5,832 nucleotides of DNA from assembly GCA_937868145.1 (NCBI GenBank), contig CALMMH010000761.1, positions 1-5,832 of the forward strand. The letters run 5' to 3'. Made by a program: the position numbers and the translations under genes. This stretch comes from an uncultured Phycisphaerales bacterium (GTDB taxonomy: Bacteria; Planctomycetota; Phycisphaerae; Sedimentisphaerales; Anaerobacaceae). The notes beneath the pieces are model-generated. The model saw only the letters and a list, made by a program, of their open reading frames with translations, was not told the origin of the DNA and searched no databases. This document shows, piece by piece, positions 1-4,818 of this stretch (its first letter is position 1; the number at the start of each line of letters is the position of its first letter).

Positions 1-576
1 GGCGGTGATGGCGCTGTCCAGAGCGGTGATCGCCGCGCGGGCGCTGGTGGCCGTCGTGACCGTCAGAGCGCTGATGCCCAGGCCGGCCTTGGTCATCTTG
101 CTGCCTTCGATGTCGATCTTGTCACTGGCTCCGCCGAAGTGAACCGACACGGTGGCCGAGTTGTCGAGCATCTTGATGCCGTTGAAATCGGTGGACGTGG
201 CGATACGCTGGATTTCCGCGGTCAACTGCTCGAACTCGTTGTCCATGATCACGCGCTGGGCGGACGAGTACGAACCCGTGGCCGCCTGCTCTGCCAACTG
301 CTGCATACGAACAAGCAGGTTGTCCTGGACCTGCATGGCACCTTCCATGGTCTGCAGCATACTGACGCCGTCCTGGGCGTTCCGTTGACCCTGCTCCAGC
401 ACGGCGATATCCGCACGCATCAGTTCGCGGACAGCCATGCCGGCGGCGTCGTCGCTGGCGCTGTTGATGCGAAGACCGGACGACAGTCTCTCGACCGACG
501 TGGCCAAGGCATCATAGCTCTGCCCGAGGTAGCGGGCAGCATTCGCCGCCATAAGGTTGTTCTTGATTGCTAACAT
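1..576 (-). CDS. fliC: Flagellin, N-terminal 192 residues (3' end outside window)
   Basis: This is the filament subunit, exported through the flagellar type III system and polymerised outside the cell. Translating the minus strand from the ATG at 576-574 gives an open frame to the window edge. Residues 1-55 show the conserved flagellin D0/D1 start: MLAIKNNLMAANAARYL, then SVERLSSGLRINSASDDAAG (28-46), then RNAQDGVSMLQTMEGAM (65-81). Residues 128-137 (STDFNGIKML) match the end of the N-terminal D1 region. From about 140 the chain passes through VSVHFGGASDKIDIEG straight to SARAAITALDSAIT (178-191), which looks like the beginning of the C-terminal D1 helix. The surface D2/D3 domains therefore appear to be absent, and I infer a short flagellin of roughly 270-290 residues. 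No cysteine is seen. The start is supported by AAGGAG (590-585), 8 nt upstream. A sigma-28-like promoter lies at 692-667. The gene could be one of several flagellin paralogues, so the symbol is generic. Confidence 0.96.
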   Translation of the reverse strand, partial: MLAIKNNLMAANAARYLGQSYDALATSVERLSSGLRINSASDDAAGMAVRELMRADIAVLEQGQRNAQDGVSMLQTMEGAMQVQDNLLVRMQQLAEQAATGSYSSAQRVIMDNEFEQLTAEIQRIATSTDFNGIKMLDNSATVSVHFGGASDKIDIEGSKMTKAGLGISALTVTTATSARAAITALDSAITA

Positions 577-643
577 GCTTACGACTCCTTAAAAGAAAGA
601 CCCCAATACGGCCCTTTACGAAAGCCCTTGTTCTCTGTACACC

Positions 644-658
644 GAGGCTACCGGCCTC
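644..658 (-). other. Hairpin at the 5' end of the flagellin leader
   Basis: On the minus strand GAGGC (658-654) and GCCTC (648-644) flank a 5-nt loop. The stem would start within a few nucleotides of the transcription start inferred from the sigma-28-like promoter. A stem at the extreme 5' end often protects an mRNA from decay, which would suit a highly expressed filament mRNA. The stem is only five base pairs, so chance is a real alternative. Confidence 0.25.
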
Positions 659-666
659 TACGCTGA

Positions 667-692
667 TTATCGATGAAAAGATGGGGTACTTA
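667..692 (-). promoter_or_regulatory. Sigma-28 (FliA)-type promoter of flagellin
   Basis: Read on the minus strand, TAAG (692-689) is followed after 14 nt by ATCGATAA (674-667). The enteric FliA consensus is TAAA-N15-GCCGATAA, so the -10 box matches 6 of 8 positions, the -35 core 3 of 4, and the spacer is one shorter. The inferred transcription start near 660 would give a leader of about 85 nt before the flagellin ATG. The assignment rests on sequence match and on position ahead of a flagellin gene, which is the classical FliA target. Confidence 0.6.
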
Positions 693-706
693 AGGGGTTT
701 GCATAC

Positions 707-733
707 GGCCGACCGCAGGAAAACGGGTCGGCC
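707..733. repeat. Inverted repeat upstream of the flagellin promoter
   Basis: GGCCGACC (707-714) and GGTCGGCC (726-733) are perfect 8-bp arms around an 11-nt spacer. It lies about 15 bp upstream of the -35 box of the leftward flagellin promoter and has no T-tract on either side, so it does not look like an intrinsic terminator. It could be an operator or a structured RNA segment. The sequence does not decide between these. Confidence 0.45.
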
Positions 734-784
734 TATAAATGTGTCACACGAGGCAGTGATAGGGGGTTCTCCTGTCGTCGGACC

Positions 785-818
785 CGTGCGGAAAATCGAA
801 AAAAAATCTTTCCGCGCG
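785..818. repeat. 10-bp inverted repeat with A-rich loop
   Basis: CGTGCGGAAA (785-794) pairs with TTTCCGCGCG (809-818), with one G-U wobble, around a 14-nt loop that holds eight consecutive A. It is the first of three consecutive stems on the plus strand (785-818, 845-866, 876-891) that end in a T-tract. The right arm also takes part in an alternative leftward hairpin at 810-824, so the two structures exclude each other. Confidence 0.45.
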
Positions 819-824
819 CCGGAA
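799..824 (-). terminator. Possible leftward intrinsic terminator
   Basis: Read on the minus strand, TTCCG (824-820), a 5-nt loop and CGGAA (814-810) form a short stem. After AGA it is followed by eight T (806-799). The stem is short and the T-tract starts three nucleotides late, so it is a weak candidate. It would stop leftward transcription from the glycosyltransferase side before it reaches the flagellin promoter. Confidence 0.3.
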
Positions 825-844
825 CCCGTTTCGCAGCGACGTCC

Positions 845-866
845 GGTCGGGTTCGCAAACTCGACC
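845..866 (+). other. Strong hairpin with tetraloop (possible RNA structure)
   Basis: GGTCGGGTT (845-853) pairs with AACTCGACC (858-866) around the loop CGCA. The nine pairs include one G-U that is only available in plus-strand RNA. It stands 9 nt before the terminator-like hairpin at 876-891. The tandem arrangement is typical of the 3' end of a small RNA or a structured leader, but I do not recognise a known RNA family or riboswitch here. Confidence 0.4.
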
Positions 867-875
867 ACAAATTTT

Positions 876-897
876 GGCCGGTCCGCCGGCCTTTTCT
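876..897 (+). terminator. Rho-independent terminator, rightward
   Basis: GGCCGG (876-881), loop TCCG and CCGGCC (886-891) form a stem of six G-C pairs, followed directly by TTTTCT (892-897). The T-tract lies only on the plus-strand side, so it acts rightward. No rightward gene is visible upstream of it in the window, because flagellin runs leftward. It either ends an unannotated plus-strand transcript or insulates the glycosyltransferase promoter, which begins just downstream. Confidence 0.5.
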
Positions 898-899
898 CA

Positions 900-925
900 T
901 GAGAACGGGGTCCCGTGGCCGATAA
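900..925 (+). promoter_or_regulatory. Sigma-28 (FliA)-type promoter of the glycosyltransferase gene
   Basis: GCCGATAA (918-925) is an exact match to the FliA -10 consensus. TGAG (900-903), 14 nt upstream, is a poor match to the -35 core (TAAA), but it has the same spacing as the flagellin site in this window (TAAG-N14). A start near 932 would give a leader of about 120 nt to the ATG at 1051. The -10 is convincing and the -35 is weak. Confidence 0.45.
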
Positions 926-1050
926 TACCTCTGTCGTGAGGATCGCGTAATCGATCCATGTCACACACGCCGGATACGGACTCTTGGGAGCGACCGAATT
1001 GACGGGTGTGGCCGGAAATGGGTGCTCTTGACAAAGAATCACACAATCCT

Positions 1051-2112
1051 ATGCAGATAAAACGTTGGTTGCAGGCCCCGGGCAGCAGGCAGTTGCTCGT
1101 GTTCAATTGTCACGAACCCTGGGTCTATCAACTCAGCGTACTCGGCTACGGGCTCGACATCATCGTGGACCTGCCGGGCAAGTACAACAAAGGCTGGGAC
1201 GAACGCATGAGGCCGATTCCCGCCCACGCGCGCCTCATCACGCTGTCGGAGGCCCTCCGATCCTCCACGCGCTACTACTGTATTGTCGCCCACAACACCA
1301 CCGATCTGGTTGACGCCGCATCCCGTCCCGAGCCCAAACTCCTGGTGCTTCACCACACGCTGGAGGGCCGGCTGCAGGAGGAAAAATCCACCCTCGATCC
1401 TCAGGAAATGAAGGATGCCCTGCACCGCTATGTCGACCTGATCGGGGCCCACGTCGTGGCAACCTCCATGTTCAAGGGCGAATCCTGGGGATTCACGGAC
1501 GACATCGTGCATTTCGGCATCGATGCCAACAGCTATCCGCCCCACAAGGGCGATCTCTCGCAAGGCCTTCGGATCTGCAACTTCATCAGCAGCCGCCGAC
1601 AGATCCTGCTCTGGGATTTCCATCAACAGGCCTTCGCGGACATCCCGATTACTCTGGTGGGCCACAATCCCGATCTCTCGGGAATCGAAGCCGCCAGAGA
1701 CTGGAACCACCTCAAGACCCTGCTCCAATCTCATCGTTTCTTCATTCACACGGCCGACCCGCGGTTCGAAGCCGGGTACAACATGGCAACCGCCGAGGCG
1801 ATGGCGGCCGGGCTGCCCATCCTGGGGAACCGTCACCCCACCTCTCCGGTCAAACACGGCGTCTCGGGTTTCCTCAGCAACCACCCCAAAGAGTTGCAGC
1901 ATTACGCCCAAATCCTTCTCAAAGACGCGGACTTGGCCCACTTGATGGGACAGCAGGCCAGAGAGACCGTTCTCGAACGCTTCTCGCTCAACCGATTCAA
2001 GCATTCCTTCCTGCGTTCGATCGAGATCTCGCGACGCAAGTGGTACATCAGAAAGACGAATGCCTCCGCCGTCGACGTGAGCCTGGACCATCCTGGGGCG
2101 CCTGCAACATAA
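1051..2112 (+). CDS. Cytoplasmic GT4/GT-B-like glycosyltransferase, possibly acting on flagellin
   Basis: This is a probable nucleotide-sugar-dependent glycosyltransferase. With the start at 1051 it has 353 residues and no signal peptide or membrane segment. The N-terminal half begins with a beta strand (RQLLVFNCHEPWVYQL, 13-28) and holds HHTLEGRL (101-108) and SMFKGESWGF (139-148). The C-terminal half carries FEAGYNMATAEAMAAGLPIL (239-258), then a GVSGFL turn (270-275). This corresponds to the nucleotide-sugar binding EX7E region of GT4 enzymes, with one extra residue between the two glutamates. The start is uncertain: GTG 1006, ATG 1018 and ATG 1051 share the frame and none has a good Shine-Dalgarno. 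I chose 1051 because the preceding 11-15 residues look unlike enzyme. Divergence from flagellin and a sigma-28-like promoter suggest flagellin glycosylation. Donor and acceptor are unknown, and a surface-glycan role is the alternative. Confidence 0.8.
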   Translation: MQIKRWLQAPGSRQLLVFNCHEPWVYQLSVLGYGLDIIVDLPGKYNKGWDERMRPIPAHARLITLSEALRSSTRYYCIVAHNTTDLVDAASRPEPKLLVLHHTLEGRLQEEKSTLDPQEMKDALHRYVDLIGAHVVATSMFKGESWGFTDDIVHFGIDANSYPPHKGDLSQGLRICNFISSRRQILLWDFHQQAFADIPITLVGHNPDLSGIEAARDWNHLKTLLQSHRFFIHTADPRFEAGYNMATAEAMAAGLPILGNRHPTSPVKHGVSGFLSNHPKELQHYAQILLKDADLAHLMGQQARETVLERFSLNRFKHSFLRSIEISRRKWYIRKTNASAVDVSLDHPGAPAT

Positions 2113-2212
2113 GGACGTCTTGACGCCCACCGCAAGCGTCTCGCGGAAGCATGCGGAGGGAAAATGCGAGGGTCCGATAAATTAACAAGAGCGGAAGAGA
2201 CCGATTCCTACG

Positions 2213-3910
2213 TCACAGCAGCAGGTCGATTCGACCCTGTGCCGCGGCCGCCCGGGATTGTTCGCCCGAGACTCCTTGGCCTCCGATGCTCTGTCCCCCC
2301 AGGCTCTGGGACCATCGCGTCTGCTGGGACGCATAGGCGTGCTCGCGGCTCTGACCGGCCCCCTGGTGCTGCTGCCACACGTCCTGCGGCAGATTCTCTC
2401 CCCCCAGGTTTCTGTTGTCCGGCTGATCCGCGGTAACGACCTCAACCCGCCGAATCTGAACGCCTGCCTCCTGGAGACTGCGGATCACCTGAGGCAAGGC
2501 CCGTTCAACTTCCCGTTGGATATCGCTGTTGCTGACCTCCACGACGCCGTTCAATCGCTCGCCCTGTTCCTGGAATCGCACAACAACCGTACCCAATTCG
2601 GGCGGCAGAAGCCGGATGGAGACCTGCCGGTCGCCATTCGCCATGGAGGCCCGCACGGAGTCCAGGATCTGCTCGCCGATGCTCTGGACCGGAGTTTGAG
2701 GCAACGAGGCCTGCGCCGTCGTTAGACTCTGAGTCTGTGAACCAACCCTCGGCGAGGAAACCGAGGTCTCCCCCACGGCCGAGACGCGCAATTCGGGCGC
2801 CGTCGCTCCTTCGATTCCCGTCTCCTTGATAGCGACCGCAGGAGCACCCTTGCCTTCGACGGGATCCAGGGAAACGTTGGGATTCTCCGTTGCGGCAACT
2901 TCCACAGATTCCAACGCGCTGTCGTCGTAGCTTTTGGAGGCAGCTCCACGCTCGTACGACTCCGTCTGTGATTTCGAGGACAGCACGGATTTGTCACTCG
3001 CCTGGGAACTTGTCGATTGAGCCCGGACCGAGGCTTGCTCAACCTCCAGGGTCTGCCCTTGCGACCGGTTGTCAGAATTCCTCGTGCCGGACATCATCCC
3101 ATCCTGGCTTTCATGCTGGGACGCCGCATCGGCAGTCTCGGGTCCGGAAGAACCCTGCGCCGACTCGTCTTGCACCTCGGGTTGCTCGATCTGCATCTCG
3201 TCGGGCAGGATCTTCGCAGTCTTTGTGCCGGATATCGGCGCCGCTTCTGGGGACGTCTCCGGGACCGCCGAAGCTTGCTCATCCGCACCGGTTGCAACCA
3301 AGGCGACGCCTTGCTCATCCGGAATCGTGACAGTTGTCACAGTATTTGCCGCGGCAGGATTCTCGACGAGTAAATCTTTCGGAACCGCTTGCGATTGTGG
3401 TATTCCTTCCGTCCCAGGCGTCTGGCCAACCGTCGAGGCAGCGCTGGTCGTTGCCGGCGTAGACAACCCCGCGGAAGTCAACTGCTCCATGCCTGTAACG
3501 CCGAACGCCGACGATTCGGTTGTCTGCTCTCCCATCGTGACGTCAACCGCCTGCACGGCGGCAGTCCCCTGAACCTGCGATTGCACCACAGGCGGGATCC
3601 ATTCGGCGAAAGGCCATCCGACAACCTGAGAGTATGCGATTTCGCTCTCCTCCTCCTGTGCGGGAGCCTCTTCTTCCAAAGGGGGATCGACCGCATCCTC
3701 AGCGGTCGTCAAGGGCGCATCTGCGGGAGCCTCCTCCGGCGTCTCCGTCTCCGAAACCTGCTCCTTCGCGGCTTGGGCCAGAGGCAGCACATCGGAGAAC
3801 CGTTGCTGCGAGCTGTCGCCAAACGCCTCCGAAGCCGCCTTGCTGCGACCGCCGTTCTCGCGAGGCCTCGTCGTCACCAGGTTTTCGTAGATCGCCGCTG
3901 CAGTATTCAT
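2213..3910 (-). CDS. fliK: Flagellar hook-length control protein FliK
   Basis: FliK is secreted during hook assembly, acts as a molecular ruler and, through its C-terminal domain, switches the export gate from hook to filament substrates. The 565-residue product has the usual architecture. Residues 1-400 are a long, low-complexity stretch rich in Q, S, T, E and A. The compact C-terminal domain spans about 405-490, with IGEQILDSVR (411-420), the hallmark LLPPELGTVVVRF (434-446) and ALPQVIRSLQEAGVQIRRVEV (split across 471-491). A Q/G/S-rich tail follows to 565. No cysteine is seen. Start ATG 3910 has GAAGGG (3924-3919) at 8 nt spacing. A sigma-54 promoter sits 31 nt upstream. It is transcribed divergently from flgB and converges on the glycosyltransferase with a 100-bp gap. 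The N-terminal part is recognisable only by composition, so the assignment rests on the C-terminal domain and context. Confidence 0.93.
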   Translation of the reverse strand: MNTAAAIYENLVTTRPRENGGRSKAASEAFGDSSQQRFSDVLPLAQAAKEQVSETETPEEAPADAPLTTAEDAVDPPLEEEAPAQEEESEIAYSQVVGWPFAEWIPPVVQSQVQGTAAVQAVDVTMGEQTTESSAFGVTGMEQLTSAGLSTPATTSAASTVGQTPGTEGIPQSQAVPKDLLVENPAAANTVTTVTIPDEQGVALVATGADEQASAVPETSPEAAPISGTKTAKILPDEMQIEQPEVQDESAQGSSGPETADAASQHESQDGMMSGTRNSDNRSQGQTLEVEQASVRAQSTSSQASDKSVLSSKSQTESYERGAASKSYDDSALESVEVAATENPNVSLDPVEGKGAPAVAIKETGIEGATAPELRVSAVGETSVSSPRVGSQTQSLTTAQASLPQTPVQSIGEQILDSVRASMANGDRQVSIRLLPPELGTVVVRFQEQGERLNGVVEVSNSDIQREVERALPQVIRSLQEAGVQIRRVEVVTADQPDNRNLGGENLPQDVWQQHQGAGQSREHAYASQQTRWSQSLGGQSIGGQGVSGEQSRAAAAQGRIDLLL

Positions 3911-3940
3911 AATCGATACCCTTCAGAATAACAGGCTATT

Positions 3941-3956
3941 TGCAATCCCCGTGCCA
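3941..3956 (-). promoter_or_regulatory. Sigma-54 (RpoN) promoter of fliK
   Basis: On the minus strand the sequence is TGGCACG-GGGA-TTGCA (3956-3941), a full match to the RpoN consensus TGGCACG-N4-TTGCW, with GG and GC at the required spacing. The inferred start near 3930 gives a leader of about 20 nt that contains the fliK ribosome binding site (3924-3919). RpoN promoters need an enhancer-binding ATPase. A candidate site lies about 140 bp upstream at 4088-4106. Confidence 0.88.
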
Positions 3957-4065
3957 GCAAACAATCCCACGCCGTCCCGATGAGCACTTAAACTCTTCTC
4001 AAGAAAGAGGTTATAGACCAACTAAGCGGTGCAGGCATTCCCGGAAACCCCTCTCGAAAACCATG

Positions 4066-4106
4066 AAACCGGAGGTTTGTTCCCACAAACGGAAGAATCT
4101 TCCGTT
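4066..4106. promoter_or_regulatory. Palindrome cluster, candidate activator binding site (UAS)
   Basis: Positions 4088-4106 read AACGGAAGA-A-TCTTCCGTT, a perfect palindrome with 9-bp arms around one central base. Two further inverted repeats overlap its left side: GTTTGT/ACAAAC (4075-4080 and 4085-4090) and AAACC/GGTTT (4066-4070 and 4074-4078). The cluster lies between two divergent sigma-54 promoters, about 140 bp from the fliK -24 element and 190 bp from the flgB -24 element. That is the distance range for NtrC-family flagellar activators (FlrC, FleR, FlgR, FlbD types). Which activator binds is unknown, and the gene for one is not in the window. No T-tract follows it, so a terminator is unlikely. 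Confidence 0.55.
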
Positions 4107-4125
4107 AGTCGGAGTCTCCTTGACG

Positions 4126-4159
4126 CCGTCTGTGGATGTCAAATAAGTCACCCGTCTGT
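4126..4159. repeat. Direct repeat CCGTCTGT x2
   Basis: CCGTCTGT occurs at 4126-4133 and again at 4152-4159, 26 bp apart start to start, inside the sigma-54 control region. The spacing is between two and three helical turns. It could be part of a regulator array, but an 8-bp repeat in a 485-bp region could also be chance. Confidence 0.2.
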
Positions 4160-4201
4160 ATAGAAACCTGACACCGGCCGGAAACGAAGGAGGGATCATG
4201 A

Positions 4202-4276
4202 GTGACTGACGATTCGACTCGATCCCGATCTTCGTCGCTGCCGGACGCGGCAATCCAAAGAATCCCTTATCAATAA
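4202..4276 (+). CDS. Possible 24-codon reading frame with strong ribosome binding site
   Basis: AAGGAGGG (4187-4194) is the best Shine-Dalgarno sequence in the window, yet no long gene follows it. The GTG at 4202 lies 7 nt downstream and opens a frame for MTDDSTRSRSSSLPDAAIQR plus IPYQ, ending at TAA 4274-4276, 17 bp before the flgB sigma-54 promoter. An ATG at 4198 gives only Met-Ser-Asp-stop (4198-4209). No similarity is recognised, the peptide is polar, and no promoter is evident. It could be a leader peptide, a gene remnant or a chance purine run. Confidence 0.2.
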   Translation: MTDDSTRSRSSSLPDAAIQRIPYQ

Positions 4277-4293
4277 TCTCTCATCAGTTTTTT

Positions 4294-4309
4294 TGGCACG
4301 CCTGTTGCT
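4294..4309 (+). promoter_or_regulatory. Sigma-54 (RpoN) promoter of the flgB-flgC-fliE-fliF operon
   Basis: TGGCACG (4294-4300), CCTG and TTGCT (4305-4309) match the RpoN consensus TGGCACG-N4-TTGCW in full. A run of seven T directly precedes the TGG (its last T is the first base of the -24 box), a common feature of strong RpoN sites. The inferred start near 4320 gives a leader of about 75 nt before flgB. It faces away from the fliK promoter at 3956-3941 and shares the intervening control region. Confidence 0.9.
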
Positions 4310-4345
4310 GTTCTTCGGCCGGGTCAGAGTTTGTACAGGGATCTC

Positions 4346-4379
4346 CAGAGGCTCTGTGCAGCGTCCGGAGGCCCCGGAC
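4346..4379 (+). other. Two small inverted repeats in the flgB leader
   Basis: CAGAG-G-CTCTG (4346-4356) is a perfect 11-bp palindrome. GTCCGG (4363-4368) and CCGGAC (4374-4379) form a 6-bp stem with a 5-nt loop. The second stem ends 4 nt before the flgB ribosome binding site AAGGA (4384-4388). The leader could therefore affect translation, but a terminator is excluded because no T-tract follows. No known riboswitch is recognised. Confidence 0.3.
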
Positions 4380-4395
4380 CAGGAAGGACAAGAAT

Positions 4396-4758
4396 ATGTC
4401 GTCATTTGTGGACACCGTCAAATTGTTGGAAACGGGGATCAAGGCGGAGGGGCTCCGTCAGAGCACGATCGCCAGCAACCTGGCCAACATCGAAACGCCC
4501 GGTTACCGACGTCTCGACGTCAAGTTCGAGGAGTTGCTGGACAAGGCGATCCAGTCCTCCGACGGAATGGAATCCGAGGACATCGAGCCGGAAATCTATC
4601 AGCCGGCGAACACGCCCATCAAAGCCAATGGCAACGACGTGATCCTGGAGACCGAGATCGGCGAGATGCTCAAGAACTCGCTGCGTCATACGGCCTATGT
4701 CCGACTTCTGCGAAAGAAATTCACCCAGATGGAGACGGCGATCGGCGTCCAGGGATAA
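4396..4758 (+). CDS. flgB: Flagellar proximal rod protein FlgB
   Basis: FlgB builds the proximal rod of the basal body, crossing the periplasm after export by the flagellar type III system. The 120-residue product is slightly shorter than the common 130-138. It has the rod/hook family N-terminal motif: LLETGIKAEGLRQSTIASNL (10-29) followed by ANIETPGYRR (30-39), then FEELLDKAI (44-52). The C-terminal helix (about 90-120) ends in METAIGVQG. The start at ATG 4396 is supported by AAGGA (4384-4388), 7 nt upstream. It is the first gene of the operon behind the sigma-54 promoter at 4294-4309. flgC follows after a 60-bp gap with no visible terminator. Confidence 0.97.
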   Translation: MSSFVDTVKLLETGIKAEGLRQSTIASNLANIETPGYRRLDVKFEELLDKAIQSSDGMESEDIEPEIYQPANTPIKANGNDVILETEIGEMLKNSLRHTAYVRLLRKKFTQMETAIGVQG

Positions 4759-4818
4759 TCCCCTTCTGACCGTGTCGCTTCAGAGAAGAAAAACACTGAG
4801 TAGAAAGGAATTCAAGCG

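Noticed and set aside
848..866. GGGTTCGCAAACTC resembling a tRNA T-arm
   Set aside because: The surrounding bases do not form an acceptor stem, anticodon arm or D arm. The hairpin is explained better as a free-standing 9-bp stem.
567..902. 111-codon plus-strand frame between flagellin and the glycosyltransferase
   Set aside because: It overlaps the flagellin promoter, hairpins and the terminator. It has no ribosome binding site and no recognisable domain. The structured-RNA explanation fits better.
512..1042. 176-codon minus-strand frame running into flagellin
   Set aside because: It overlaps the flagellin start in another frame and spans the promoter and hairpin region. The product has no family character.
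1039..2130. 363-codon open frame on the minus strand opposite the glycosyltransferase
   Set aside because: The plus strand encodes a recognisable GT4-type protein. The antisense frame has no recognisable motif and is expected in GC-rich coding DNA.
2173..2180. TCCGATAA, a 7 of 8 match to the sigma-28 -10 box
   Set aside because: There is no -35-like sequence at suitable spacing and no gene in the matching direction downstream.
2113..2212. Convergent gap searched for terminators of the glycosyltransferase and fliK
   Set aside because: Only weak stems are present (such as CCGC/GCGG around 2131-2147) and no T-tract in either direction, so no terminator is called.
2164..2436. 90-codon plus-strand frame with GGAGGG 4 nt upstream
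   Set aside because: The Shine-Dalgarno-like sequence is attractive, but about 80% of the frame is antisense to the fliK 3' end and the product is an arginine/proline-rich shadow.
4759..4818. flgB-flgC gap with CTTCTGA and TCAGAGAAG half-complementary segments
   Set aside because: The stem needs a bulge and lacks a T-tract. The genes are best read as one operon.
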